This document shows, piece after piece, positions 36,222 through 44,876 of a stretch of DNA of 64,000 nucleotides (positions within the stretch are counted from its first letter, which is position 1; every line of letters begins with the position of its first letter). A program made the translations under genes and the position numbers. Below the pieces are notes generated by a model. That model saw only the letters and a list, made by a program, of their open reading frames with translations. It searched no databases and had not been told where the DNA came from. Source of the stretch: an uncultured Clostridia bacterium (GTDB lineage: Bacteria > Bacillota > Clostridia > Christensenellales > Aristaeellaceae); NCBI GenBank assembly GCA_934643825.1, contig CAKUCW010000009.1:4751-68750 (forward strand), in the 5' to 3' direction.

Positions 36222-38030
36222 ATGGAAAAGGAATTGACTCGTGAGACAGTTGACCCGCGCTATACTTGGGATTTGACCCGTGTCTATCCGACGGATGAAG
36301 CATGGGAAGAGGCTTTTAAAGAGATCGGCGAGGAAGCCAAGGCGTTTGCCAAGCGTGCCGGCACGCTTTCTCAGGGCAAGGCAGTCGTTCTGGATGCGCT
36401 CAAGACGCTGGCGCGTGTGGACGAGAAGCTTTCCGGTCTTTGCTCCTATGCGATGATGCGCTCCAATGAGGATAGCGCGAACGCCAAGTATCAGGCGATG
36501 AACGACCGCGCCGGTACGCTGGCTGCCGAGGTCGGCGCGGCAAGCGCTTTCCTCGATCCGGAGCTGCTCGCGCTCAAGGGCGGCGAAATCGAAGCGATGA
36601 TGGCGGATCCGGATTTTGCGGAGTTTGACCGCTATCTGGCGGGTGTTCTGCGCATGAAGGAGCATACCCTCAGCGCGGCGGAAGAAAAGCTGATGGCGAT
36701 GGCGGCTGACACCTGCGAAGCTTCCGCGAACGCCTATCATATGCTTGCCTATGCCGATATGGATCTGGGCAAGACCCGCGGCGAGAACGGCGAAAAGGTT
36801 CAGCTGACCGATGCGCGTCTGCTGACCCTGCTTTCCAGCAAGGATCGCGCCGTGCGCAAGGCGGCTTACACCAACATCATGAACGGCTACAACAAGTACG
36901 GCAACACCATTGCCGCGACGTATGCCGGCTGCGTGAAGGCGGATATCTTCAACAGCCGCGCCCATCACTTTGATTCCTGCCGTCAGGCGGCGATGTATCC
37001 CGACGAGATCGACGAGAGCGTGTACGACAGCCTGATCGATGCGGTTCACGGCGGCATCGGTACGCTCAACGAGTATCTGACCATCAAGAAAGAGCAGCTC
37101 GGTCTGCCTGTTCTGCACATGTATGACCTCTATGCGGATCAGGACAACGGATTTGACATCAGCCTCGACGTCGAGGAAGCGTTCAAGACGTTCCTGGAGG
37201 CGGTTGCGCCGCTGGGCGAGGACTATGTGGAAGCGGCGAGCCATGCGCTTCCCGATCGCTGGATCGACGTGTATGAAACGAAGAACAAGCGCTCCGGCGC
37301 GTATTGCTGCGGCAGCGCGTACTGGACGACACCGTATGTGCTGCTGAACCACAAGAACACCTATGACGGACTGTCCACGCTCTGCCACGAGATGGGTCAT
37401 GCGATGCACAGCTACTACTCCAACAAGACGCAGCCGTACTTCAAATCGAACTACACCATCTTTGTTGCGGAAGTGGCTTCGACCTGCAACGAGATCCTGC
37501 TCGCCGAGCATCTGCGCAAGAAGTATGAGGGCAACCGCAGCGCACAGATTGCGATTGTCGGCTCTTTGCTTCAGCATTTCCGCACGACCGTTTTCCGCCA
37601 GACGATGTTCGCCGAGTTTGAGCATAAGGCGCACCGCATGGCTGAGGAGGGCGAGAGCCTGACCCGCGACAACGTGAGCAAGATGTATTACGAGCTGAAC
37701 AAGCTGTATTACGGCGGCGCGTGCAAGGTGGACAAGGAAGTCGCTTACGAATGGATGCGCATTCCGCATTTCTACAGCTCCTTCTATGTTTACAAGTATG
37801 CGACGAGCTTCTGCGCGGCGGTTGCGCTGGCACGTGGCATTCTCGCGGGCGACCAGGAAAAGCTTGCCAACTATCGCCGTTTCCTGACCCTTGGCGGAAG
37901 CATGGCGCCGATCGAAGAGCTGAAGGTAGCGGGTGTGGATATGTCTACGCCGCAGCCGGTCTGCGACGCGCTGGATTACTTCGCGGAATTGGTCATGGAA
38001 TACAAGACGCTGCTTGACGAAGAGGCGTGA
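36222..38030 (+). CDS. pepF: Oligoendopeptidase F
   Basis: A 602-residue zinc metallopeptidase of family M3B that cleaves peptides of about 7-17 residues in the cytoplasm. The zinc motif H389-EMGH393 is intact and the third ligand glutamate lies in VAEVASTCNE. Length is typical (about 600). The ATG at 36222 follows AGGAAGGTG at proper spacing; a TTG two codons earlier is possible. Two unrecognised small genes follow at once, so they may share its transcript. Confidence 0.96.
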   Translation: MEKELTRETVDPRYTWDLTRVYPTDEAWEEAFKEIGEEAKAFAKRAGTLSQGKAVVLDALKTLARVDEKLSGLCSYAMMRSNEDSANAKYQAMNDRAGTLAAEVGAASAFLDPELLALKGGEIEAMMADPDFAEFDRYLAGVLRMKEHTLSAAEEKLMAMAADTCEASANAYHMLAYADMDLGKTRGENGEKVQLTDARLLTLLSSKDRAVRKAAYTNIMNGYNKYGNTIAATYAGCVKADIFNSRAHHFDSCRQAAMYPDEIDESVYDSLIDAVHGGIGTLNEYLTIKKEQLGLPVLHMYDLYADQDNGFDISLDVEEAFKTFLEAVAPLGEDYVEAASHALPDRWIDVYETKNKRSGAYCCGSAYWTTPYVLLNHKNTYDGLSTLCHEMGHAMHSYYSNKTQPYFKSNYTIFVAEVASTCNEILLAEHLRKKYEGNRSAQIAIVGSLLQHFRTTVFRQTMFAEFEHKAHRMAEEGESLTRDNVSKMYYELNKLYYGGACKVDKEVAYEWMRIPHFYSSFYVYKYATSFCAAVALARGILAGDQEKLANYRRFLTLGGSMAPIEELKVAGVDMSTPQPVCDALDYFAELVMEYKTLLDEEA

Positions 38031-38032
38031 GC

Positions 38033-38374
38033 ATGGACAATATGATGCAGGGCTATGACGTGGATGCCGCCGTTTCCCAAATCGGGAAGGCGGTCAGCCG
38101 CGCAGCCCATGTTTCCCCGCAGGAAGCGCAGGCGTTTGTTCGCCGGGCAATCGAAGCGGATCTGCGCTATATGCACGAAACCGGCGTTCTTGACGACGAC
38201 GGGCTGATGGGCGAAGAGGAATATGACGACGACGATGCGTTTGAAACCCTGTTTGCCCGGCTGACGGACGGCGTGGAGGATGACGAGGAGATCGGGCGCA
38301 TCGCGCAGATGCTGGACAGCTACATGGAAGCCCAGCAGGATTTCATGGAAGAAGGCGGACTGCTGGGCGACTGA
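38033..38374 (+). CDS. Acidic hypothetical protein
   Basis: A 113-residue, strongly acidic soluble protein; the middle has the run GEEEYDDDD and the C-terminus is also acidic. No family recognised. The ATG at 38033 follows GAGGCG with 7 bases spacing and is two bases after the pepF stop; a GTG at 38027 would overlap it. Good start context, tight packing between pepF and the next gene and lack of stops over 340 bases support a real gene. Confidence 0.62.
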   Translation: MDNMMQGYDVDAAVSQIGKAVSRAAHVSPQEAQAFVRRAIEADLRYMHETGVLDDDGLMGEEEYDDDDAFETLFARLTDGVEDDEEIGRIAQMLDSYMEAQQDFMEEGGLLGD

Positions 38375-38396
38375 CGCCGCACCGGAGGAAAAGACG

Positions 38397-39245
38397 ATGG
38401 AAGAAATACGTTTTCAGCAGATCAACGCGCCGCACCCGATGACGGGCAAGGGCTTTTTGCTGGGCGTCGCTTCGATTCTGCTCAGGCTGGCGATTGCGCA
38501 GATTCTCTGCAATCTGCTGATTACCGCGACGGGCATCGGGCTGCTGAATATCGCGTTTTATCTGTATGCGGTCGTGACGCTGTTCCGCTTTATGCGCAAA
38601 ACGGTCGCCGGAAGCGCCTATACGCTCAAGGAAAAGTCGCTGGTTTTGCAAAAACGTCTGGGCGACAGCACGACAAGCGTGATGGAGATACCGCTGGATG
38701 AGATTGTCAGCGTCCGTCCGATCTGTGCGGGAGAGCGGCTGAAGGTCTGCTATAAGCAGGTGACGGTCATGGACGCGAACGCTGCCGTCCCCATGCGCAT
38801 CCGCTGGGGATGGCGGGCGAGCCTGCTTTCCGCGCACCTCGCGAGAAAAATCGCGGGGAACGGTGTGGACGCGCAGCTTGGTTATGCCATCGTATATCAT
38901 GAAGAGGGCGACGCGTACCGCCGCGCCTGCGTCTTCTGCCCGGATGAGCAGATGTGCGCCGCGTTGGCGGATGCGCTGGGCAGCCGGTTCGGCATGGACG
39001 ATCGTCTGTCGCGTCCGAAGGTGCTGACGATGTATGCGCAGGCGCTGCAAAGGGCGTTTCCCGAGCTTTATGCGCATGTGACGCCGCTGGTCAGCGAGGA
39101 GCAGGCACAGCAGGCGGCGCAGGAGATCGCCCGTCAAAAGGCGGAGCATCATGTCCTGCATGAGCAGCATGAACAAAAAGAAGAGAAACCCCGCAAAAAT
39201 GACGGCGCGAGTGAAAAACGCCGCCGCAACAGGAGTCAATCATGA
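38397..39245 (+). CDS. Hypothetical membrane protein with two N-terminal membrane segments
   Basis: A 282-residue protein. Residues about 18-60 hold two hydrophobic segments (GFLLGVASILLRLAIAQILC and GLLNIAFYLYAVVTLF). Next comes a beta-rich part (YTLKEKSLVLQKRLGD, EIPLDEIVSVRPI) that recalls bacterial PH-like domains, and the C-terminus is charged, rich in glutamine, glutamate and arginine. Function unknown. A GGAGGAAAAG site precedes the ATG. Its stop overlaps the start of the HAD-thymidylate kinase gene (ATGA). Confidence 0.7.
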   Translation: MEEIRFQQINAPHPMTGKGFLLGVASILLRLAIAQILCNLLITATGIGLLNIAFYLYAVVTLFRFMRKTVAGSAYTLKEKSLVLQKRLGDSTTSVMEIPLDEIVSVRPICAGERLKVCYKQVTVMDANAAVPMRIRWGWRASLLSAHLARKIAGNGVDAQLGYAIVYHEEGDAYRRACVFCPDEQMCAALADALGSRFGMDDRLSRPKVLTMYAQALQRAFPELYAHVTPLVSEEQAQQAAQEIARQKAEHHVLHEQHEQKEEKPRKNDGASEKRRRNRSQS

Positions 39246-40525
39246 AATATACAACGGTGCTTTTCGATCTGGACGGCACGCTGACCCGCTCTGAAGAGGG
39301 CATTACAAAAACGGCGATTTACGCGGCAGAAAAGATGGGCTTTACGGGTTATACGCCCGAGCAGTTCAAGGTGTTTATCGGGCCGCCGCTGTTTGATTCG
39401 TTCCGTAAGGTCGTCGGCATGACGGATGAGCAGGCGATTCAGGCAATCGACTACTATCACGAGCGCTTTGAGCGGCTCGGATGGGCGGAAAACGAGGTTT
39501 ACGCCGGGATTCCGTCGCTTTTGCGCAGTTTGAAAAAGAACGGCGTGCGCGTTGCGATTGTGACCGCGAAGCCGCAGATCTTTGCCGAACGCATTGCAAA
39601 AAAATTCGGTTTTGCGCCGTATCTGGAAACCATCATCGGACCGGGGCTGAACAACAAGGATTCCAGCAAGGCTGCGCTTGTTCGCCGGGGCATTGAAGCC
39701 CTTGGCGGCAACGTGGTCATGGTGGGCGACCGCTGCTTTGACATCGACGGCGGCAAAGCCAATGGCGTGGATACCGTCGGCGTCTGTTACGGTTACGGCA
39801 GCGAAACGGAGCTGAAGGAAGCGGGAGCGACACACATCGCGCATACGGTTGAAGAGCTGGCGGATATTCTGCTGGGCGATATGCCCCGCGCACGCGGCGT
39901 GTTCATCTCCATGGAAGGCGTGGATGGCTGCGGCAAAACGACGCAGAGGAGTGCGCTGGTTCAGCATCTGCAAAAACTCGGCTGGAACGTGACGATGACG
40001 CGTGAACCGGGCGGCGACGAGGTTGCGGAGAAGATTCGCACGCTCGTGCTGGATCCGGAGAACAAGACGATGTGCGATGAGGCGGAAGCCTATCTGTATG
40101 CCGCTTCCCGGGCACAAAATGTTCGTGCGCTGATTCGTCCGGCATTGAGCCGCGGTGAAGCGGTGGTCTGCGACCGGTTTGTCGATTCGTCCATCGCCTA
40201 TCAGGGCGGCGGACGCGAGCTGGGCACGGAAAAGGTGGCGGCGCTCAACGCGATGGCGGTCGGCGATACGCTGCCGGATATCACGGTTTATCTGCGTATG
40301 CCTGCGGACAAGGCGCTTTCAAGGCGCCTGAACGCGTCCGAGCCGGACAGACTGGAACGCGAAAAGACGGCTTTTTTCACCCGCACCTACAATGCGTATG
40401 AAGAGCTGTTTGCCGGCGAAGCCGGAAAGCGTACGGTCGTCGTCAACGCGGCGCAGAGCATCGAAGATGTCACGCGTGATATGCTCGATGCGCTCGATGC
40501 ACGGCTTTTTGAGCTGGAAGTGTAA
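39242..40525 (+). CDS. tmk: HAD phosphatase-thymidylate kinase fusion protein
   Basis: A 427-residue two-domain protein. Residues 1-212 are a HAD phosphatase of the phosphoglycolate phosphatase type (motif I FDLDGTLTRS, motif II VTAK, motif IV GDRCFDIDG). Residues 218-427 are a complete thymidylate kinase: P-loop EGVDGCGKTT, the TREPGG motif, DRFVDSSIAYQGGGR. A stretch of only five residues joins them. Thymidylate kinase makes dTDP from dTMP. No stop or ribosome site lies between the halves, so the fusion appears real. The HAD half could dephosphorylate nucleotides or 2-phosphoglycolate; unproven. It is coupled to the upstream gene and 18 bases from mnmA. Confidence 0.92.
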   Translation: MKYTTVLFDLDGTLTRSEEGITKTAIYAAEKMGFTGYTPEQFKVFIGPPLFDSFRKVVGMTDEQAIQAIDYYHERFERLGWAENEVYAGIPSLLRSLKKNGVRVAIVTAKPQIFAERIAKKFGFAPYLETIIGPGLNNKDSSKAALVRRGIEALGGNVVMVGDRCFDIDGGKANGVDTVGVCYGYGSETELKEAGATHIAHTVEELADILLGDMPRARGVFISMEGVDGCGKTTQRSALVQHLQKLGWNVTMTREPGGDEVAEKIRTLVLDPENKTMCDEAEAYLYAASRAQNVRALIRPALSRGEAVVCDRFVDSSIAYQGGGRELGTEKVAALNAMAVGDTLPDITVYLRMPADKALSRRLNASEPDRLEREKTAFFTRTYNAYEELFAGEAGKRTVVVNAAQSIEDVTRDMLDALDARLFELEV

Positions 40526-40543
40526 GGAAAAGAAAGGAAAACC

Positions 40544-41638
40544 ATGGCAAGAATCGTGGTGGGCATGTCCGGAGGAGTCGATTCTTCCGTGGCGGCTCTG
40601 CTGCTCAAACGCGCCGGGCATGAAGTTATCGGCGTATTCATGAAAAACTGGGACGAAAAGGACGAGAACGGTGTCTGCACCAGCGAAACGGACTGGACGG
40701 ATGTCCGCGGCGTCTGCGAGAAGATCGATATTCCGTATTATTCCGTGAACTTTGTCAAGGAATACTATGACCGCGTTTTCTCGTATTTCCTTGACGAATA
40801 CAGGCGCGGGCGCACGCCGAACCCCGATGTGCTGTGCAACCGCGAAATCAAGTTCAAAGCGTTTCTCGATTTCGCCATGAAGCTCGGCGCGGATCGCTTG
40901 GCGACGGGGCATTTCTGTCAGTTGGGCGATGCGCCGGACGGCAAAAAGCAGCTTCTGCGCGGCGCGGATGGCAACAAAGATCAGAGCTATTTCCTCTATA
41001 TGCTGGGTCAGAACGCGCTTGAGAAAGCGATGTTCCCGGTGGGACACCTGACCAAGGCGCAGGTTCGCGAAATCGCCGCCGACGCGGGGCTTGCTAACTG
41101 CGCAAAGAAGGATTCCACGGGCGTCTGCTTTATCGGTGAGCGCCATTTCAAGCCGTTCCTGCAGCAGTTTCTGCCGGCACAGCCCGGCGATATGCGCACG
41201 CTGGAGGGGAAAGTCGTCGGCAGGCACGACGGCTTGATGTATTATACCCTCGGTCAGCGGCGCGGACTGGGCATCGGCGGCGCGGGCAACGGCGAACGCT
41301 GGTTTGTCCTCGCTAAGGACATGGAGCATAACGAGCTGATTGTGACGCAGGGCGCGGATCATCCGCTTCTGTACAGCAAAAACGCGCTTGGCACGGATGC
41401 GACGTGGATCGCGGGCGAAGCGCCTGCGGCGGAATTTGACTGCACATGCAAATACCGCTATCGTCAGCCGGATCAGGCGGTTCATGTCAGCGTTCGCGAA
41501 AACGGGCAGGTGCTGGTCACGGCAAAGGAACGCCAGCGTGCCGTAACGCCGGGACAGAGCATGGTTTTCTATCAGGGCGAAGTGTGTCTGGGCGGCGCGA
41601 TCTGCGATCAGGTGCTGGACGTGGGGCAGGTGGGCTGA
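40544..41638 (+). CDS. mnmA: tRNA-specific 2-thiouridylase MnmA
   Basis: A 364-residue enzyme that thiolates U34 of Lys, Glu and Gln tRNAs. The PP-loop SGGVDSS opens the protein, both catalytic cysteines are present ([10 protein letters not shown] and GVCFIGE), and the PNPDVLCN and [15 protein letters not shown] segments are typical. Length is standard. It follows tmk by 18 bases. A conserved GAAAGGAAA site precedes the ATG. Confidence 0.96.
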   Translation: MARIVVGMSGGVDSSVAALLLKRAGHEVIGVFMKNWDEKDENGVCTSETDWTDVRGVCEKIDIPYYSVNFVKEYYDRVFSYFLDEYRRGRTPNPDVLCNREIKFKAFLDFAMKLGADRLATGHFCQLGDAPDGKKQLLRGADGNKDQSYFLYMLGQNALEKAMFPVGHLTKAQVREIAADAGLANCAKKDSTGVCFIGERHFKPFLQQFLPAQPGDMRTLEGKVVGRHDGLMYYTLGQRRGLGIGGAGNGERWFVLAKDMEHNELIVTQGADHPLLYSKNALGTDATWIAGEAPAAEFDCTCKYRYRQPDQAVHVSVRENGQVLVTAKERQRAVTPGQSMVFYQGEVCLGGAICDQVLDVGQVG

Positions 41639-41639
41639 G

Positions 41640-42179
41640 ATGAACGGATTTCAAAAATTCTGGGGACATTTAAGCACCATCACCCGGCATCGCCACAAGG
41701 TGATTGCGCACTGTGCCAAGGCGGGCATCCTCTGGCAGGGGCTTCGGCATGATCTTTCCAAGTATGGTCTGACGGAGTTTCGTCAGGGCGTCCGTTTCTT
41801 TGACGGAACGCATTCGCCGACGGAGGACGAGCGGAGAACGTATGGCTATTCGCTCGCGTGGATGCACCACAAGGGGCATAATCGCCATCATTGGGAATAC
41901 TGGACGGATTACAGCGTCGAGAAGCAATGCTATGTGCCGATGTCGATGCCACGCAGATTCCTTGCGGAGATGATCTGCGACCGCGTTGCCGCCAGCAAGA
42001 TCTATAAGGGCGGCAATTATACGGACGCCAGCCCGCTGGAGTATTTGCAGCATGGGAAAATGCACGACAACATGCACCCGGAAACCTGTGCGCTGCTGAC
42101 GCGCTTTTTGACGCAGCTCAGGGACGAGGGAGAGGACGCGATGTTTGCATCCCTGCGTGCGTGGGTTCGCGAAAAATAA
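41640..42179 (+). CDS. DUF5662-like catalytic-type protein
   Basis: A 179-residue soluble protein rich in histidine. It contains GLRHDLSKYG, HHKGHNRHHWEYW and HGKMHDNMHPET, an arrangement of paired His-Asp motifs reminiscent of HD-type metal phosphohydrolases and characteristic of DUF5662 proteins. Function unknown. The ATG lies two bases after the mnmA stop, so it is translated from the same mRNA. A strong hairpin follows. Confidence 0.72.
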   Translation: MNGFQKFWGHLSTITRHRHKVIAHCAKAGILWQGLRHDLSKYGLTEFRQGVRFFDGTHSPTEDERRTYGYSLAWMHHKGHNRHHWEYWTDYSVEKQCYVPMSMPRRFLAEMICDRVAASKIYKGGNYTDASPLEYLQHGKMHDNMHPETCALLTRFLTQLRDEGEDAMFASLRAWVREK

Positions 42180-42181
42180 AC

Positions 42182-42225
42182 AAAACCTCTTTCTTCTTCA
42201 TAAACTGAAGGGGAAGGAGGTTTTT
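42182..42225 (+). terminator. Strong hairpin, terminator-like, that contains the SD of the next gene
   Basis: An 18-bp stem (42182-42199 with 42207-42224; three G-U pairs) with a 7-base loop ATAAACT, followed by T residues. The 3' arm holds GGAAGGAGG, the ribosome site of the NlpC/P60-like gene that starts at 42228. In mRNA this site would be buried. Confidence 0.75.
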
Positions 42226-42227
42226 GT

Positions 42228-43130
42228 ATGCCTTCAAAACGGGAAGCGATGACAGCCCGGGCGCTTGCGCTTGTGGGCTGCGGCTATATTTATGGCGCGA
42301 CGGGGTGGGTTTGCACACCGGGCAGACTTGCCCGGCAGGAAAAGCAATACCCGGCGTTTGCCGCTCAGATGAAGCGATACGGCGGCAGATGGATGGGCAA
42401 ACCCTGTTACGACTGTGCGCAGCTGACACGCGATGTGGCGAAGCGGGCGGGTGTGGCGCTGCCCAGCGGCGCAACGAGTCAATGGCGTGCGACGGGAATA
42501 TGGAAGGAAAAGGACGTGATCGATACCCTGCCGGATGAAGCCGGAATTTTTCTGTTTACCATGCGCGACGGACGGATGACGCACACGGGCGTCAGTATCG
42601 GGAATGGGGAAGAGGTGGACGCACGCGGTCACGCATACGGCGTGGTTCGCAGAAGAATATCCGGGACATCCTACACGCATTGGGCGCGGCTGGCAATCGA
42701 TTACGACGCGCCGATTGAAGCGGAGAATCCCTCATCTAAGCCGAAGAAACCGACCCTTCGCAGAGGAAGCAGGGGAGAAAATGTCCGCATATTGCAAGAA
42801 AATCTGCGTCAGCTCGGTTTTTTGAGCGGCGCGGCAGACGGTATATTCGGCACGGACACAAGCGCGGCGGTCAGCCGCTTTCAAAAGGCACGGGGAATGG
42901 ATGTGGATGGCGTTGTCGGCGCGAAAACGTGGGCGGCACTCGACGCGGCAATACCGCGAAAAGAGGAAGAGCCGTCGGCGCTGACGAGGCTTTGCCTGAC
43001 GGGAAGGGCGATGCTCGCGCTGATCGACGCGCTGAAGCAGCCGGAGGAGACTGAGGCAGGTATGCAAGTGGTGCTTTCGAGGTCGGATTACGGCGAATTG
43101 ATGCGGCAGATTCGTTTAGAGGCGGACTGA
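42228..43130 (+). CDS. NlpC/P60-like cell-wall hydrolase with peptidoglycan-binding domain
   Basis: A 300-residue protein. The N-terminal half looks like an NlpC/P60 papain-like domain: the cysteine in GKPCYDCAQLTRDVAKRAG, the histidine in MTHTGVSIGNG. Residues about 170-235 are a PG_binding_1 domain (RRGSRGENVRILQENLRQLG). There is no signal peptide, so it may be a phage-lysin-like enzyme, a spore-cortex or coat enzyme, or released by lysis. No phage genes lie nearby. Its ribosome site is inside the upstream hairpin. A family A repeat begins at its stop codon. Confidence 0.8.
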   Translation: MPSKREAMTARALALVGCGYIYGATGWVCTPGRLARQEKQYPAFAAQMKRYGGRWMGKPCYDCAQLTRDVAKRAGVALPSGATSQWRATGIWKEKDVIDTLPDEAGIFLFTMRDGRMTHTGVSIGNGEEVDARGHAYGVVRRRISGTSYTHWARLAIDYDAPIEAENPSSKPKKPTLRRGSRGENVRILQENLRQLGFLSGAADGIFGTDTSAAVSRFQKARGMDVDGVVGAKTWAALDAAIPRKEEEPSALTRLCLTGRAMLALIDALKQPEETEAGMQVVLSRSDYGELMRQIRLEAD

Positions 43131-43453
43131 AGCGGGCTGAGCCCGCTGTCACTTCCGCCAAAGTCGGCAAGAATTCACAAGTTCTGCGCACGCGGGCAGA
43201 CTTTGAGCGATTTTGTATGAGCAAAAGGGGTGAGCCCGCTGTCACTTCCGCCCAAGTCGGCGAGAATTCACAAGTTCTGCGCGATTTCCCGTGAACAAAA
43301 AGGGCTGAACCTGCCGTCAAAAGCCACGCGGGGGAGCTTTTGATGATTTCCTGCGCATAAAAAAGCGGGCTGATCCCGCCATCACTTCCGCCGAAGTCCG
43401 CCATGCATCAAAGTCTTGCTCACGCGGGCGATTTTATGCAATTTTCTATACGT
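43131..43453 (-). repeat. Family A repeat array, reverse orientation, three copies plus a decayed one
   Basis: Copies at 43131-43220 (hairpin AGCGGGCTGAGCCCGCT), 43226-43295 (right end deleted), 43364-43453 (ends in TTTTCTATACGT), and a decayed one at about 43300-43358. The first starts directly after the stop codon of the NlpC/P60-like gene. This is the longest array in the window; no gene lies in it. Confidence 0.83.
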
Positions 43454-43485
43454 AAAAAAAGCTCCGCGCTTTTCGGCGCGGAGCT
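43454..43485 (-). terminator. Terminator of the zinc-ribbon gene
   Basis: On the minus strand AAGCTCCGCGC pairs with GCGCGGAGCTT (43459-43485), followed by seven T. It lies 11 bases after the stop at 43497. Confidence 0.88.
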
Positions 43486-43496
43486 TCATTCATCAA

Positions 43497-43793
43497 TTAA
43501 TAGCGGGGAGCACGGCGGGAAGCATAGCACTCGCTGCAATAGATGGGTCGGTCGTTCTTCGGGATGAAAGGCACGCGGGTCGGAGCGCCACACTGCGCGC
43601 AGGTGGTCTCGTACATTTCGCGCTGCTGAGCCTCACCGTTAGCCGGGCGGCTGTTCTTGCGGGCGATGCGGCAGGCCTTGCAGCGGGTCGGCTCATTCTG
43701 GAAGCCCTTCTCCGCGTAGAACTCCTGCTCACCAGCGGTGAACACAAATTCCTGGCCACAGTCTTTGCAGGTCAAAGTCTTGTCCTGATACAT
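43497..43793 (-). CDS. Zinc-ribbon domain protein
   Basis: A 98-residue protein with two zinc ribbons: CKDC (residues 9-12) with CKAC, then CAQC with CSEC near the C-terminus. The first half (CxxCGQEFVFTAGEQEFYAEKGF) is the common zinc-ribbon small protein of Clostridia and related groups; function unknown, perhaps nucleic-acid or ribosome associated. The ATG at 43793 follows GGAGGGG. A probable structured RNA lies upstream and comF beyond that, all on the minus strand. Confidence 0.87.
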   Translation of the reverse strand: MYQDKTLTCKDCGQEFVFTAGEQEFYAEKGFQNEPTRCKACRIARKNSRPANGEAQQREMYETTCAQCGAPTRVPFIPKNDRPIYCSECYASRRAPRY

Positions 43794-43815
43794 GGGATAT
43801 TCCCCTCCGAAAAAA

Positions 43816-44045
43816 ATAGAGATAGGCATGAAACAATCGGCTGACCTGGTCTTTGACCCCACACTCGCCGTCTGGAGTTTTCGCTCATACACCTCAGTGC
43901 CCCACTACTAACCCTCTCAGAATCAAGTTCTGGACGGACTTACTTCTAAGCCGCACCATGCTCCCCGGTACTTTGACCGGATTACGTGGATCGCTTTGCC
44001 TGCGACTGGCATCGACTTTCAACCACAGACCCGACAGCATCATCC
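43816..44045 (-). ncRNA. Probable structured non-coding RNA (raiA-motif-like or 6S-like)
   Basis: About 230 bases without a reading frame between comF and the zinc-ribbon gene, under a strong minus-strand promoter and ending in a T run (43810-43816). The two ends can pair: AGG and ATGA near the 5' end with TCAT and CCT near the 3' end, then GCTG with CAGC and GGTC with GACC. Inside are hairpins CCGGT-ACCGG and CAGAA-CTTGA-TTCTG. A closed-end RNA of this size next to comF suggests the raiA motif RNA, which is often found beside raiA or comF genes; a 6S RNA is the alternative. It could also be a long leader. Confidence 0.5.
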
Positions 44046-44051
44046 TTTACC

Positions 44052-44080
44052 ATTATAAGCTGAAACACAAAAAAATGCAA
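44052..44080 (-). promoter_or_regulatory. Strong promoter of the structured RNA
   Basis: On the minus strand TTGCAT (44075-44080), 17-bp spacer, perfect TATAAT (44052-44057). It begins 19 bases after the comF stop, so it serves the RNA and perhaps the zinc-ribbon gene. Confidence 0.75.
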
Positions 44081-44098
44081 GTAATTTTAAAAAGTTTC

Positions 44099-44860
44099 TC
44101 AGGTCTTTGTCCGGTCGGCGGGGAAATAGTTTGGGATGAAGCGCTCGGGCTGGAACAGCGGCGCATCATCTTGCGAGGTTTTTGCCGCGACAAGAAGGCT
44201 CACACTTGCCGCGCCGGCAGCGTGGAGCGCACGGGCTGCTTCCACAGCGGTTGAGCCGGTGGTCAGGACGTCGTCGATCAAAAGAACGCGCTTGCCTGCA
44301 ACGCCGACATCGGATGTCATGCAGCCGATGAGGTTGCGGCGGCGCTCTTCCGCGCTGAGCGCTGTTTGGGAAGCCTGTTCGTTTTGACGGGTGAGCGCAG
44401 GTACGACGGGCAAATCCATCAAAGGATGCAGCGTTTGGGCGAGTACCTGCGCCTGATTGTATCCGCGCTCACGCAGACGGCGCTTGGTCGTCGGAACGGG
44501 AACGAGGACATCGGCTTTTCCGCAGAAGCGGGCGGACATGGCGACTGCCAGAGGATTGGCGGCGGCGCGTATGCTTCCGTATTTCAAAAGGAGAATCAGC
44601 GTTTTCGCCGCATCGGTATAGGGGAAGGCGGCGAAAGCATGCCGGATGCCCGGAGGCAGAACGATAGAGGAGTCAGCTTCCTGCTTTTCAAAGAGCCGAT
44701 TCAGCGCTTCCGTGCATGCAGGACAGAGGTTCAGCCATTCGCCCTCGCCTAATGCGCTTTGACAGCACAGACAGGATACGTTTTCCGGAAAGAACAGGTC
44801 GTCCAGCCAAAGCGCGGCTTTATGTGCCGATTGGCGTGCCGAAAGGGTCTGAGCGGGCAT
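44099..44860 (-). CDS. comF: ComF family protein (phosphoribosyltransferase-like)
   Basis: A 253-residue ComFC/GntX-type protein. N-terminal cysteines CLCC and CPAC form a zinc finger; the C-terminal phosphoribosyltransferase domain has VPVPTTKRRLRERGYNQ and the PRPP loop VLLIDDVLTTGSTA. In competent bacteria it aids DNA uptake; in others the role is unclear. It lies 16 bases downstream of recD2 on the same strand, so both may share a transcript. Confidence 0.92.
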   Translation of the reverse strand: MPAQTLSARQSAHKAALWLDDLFFPENVSCLCCQSALGEGEWLNLCPACTEALNRLFEKQEADSSIVLPPGIRHAFAAFPYTDAAKTLILLLKYGSIRAAANPLAVAMSARFCGKADVLVPVPTTKRRLRERGYNQAQVLAQTLHPLMDLPVVPALTRQNEQASQTALSAEERRRNLIGCMTSDVGVAGKRVLLIDDVLTTGSTAVEAARALHAAGAASVSLLVAAKTSQDDAPLFQPERFIPNYFPADRTKT

Positions 44861-44876
44861 GATTGACCTCCCGATC

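Noticed and set aside
34692..37769. A 1025-codon minus-strand frame across the ACT, UPF0210 and pepF genes
   Set aside because: Same antisense effect: no ribosome site, low-complexity His/Arg/Ala composition, and it covers three well-identified + strand genes.
42228..43130. Prophage or phage lysis cassette
   Set aside because: The NlpC/P60-like gene resembles lysins, but there is no holin, structural gene, integrase or att site around it.
43131..43453. CRISPR array
   Set aside because: The repeats are about 90 bases, directly joined or truncated, with no unique spacers of uniform length and no cas genes nearby.
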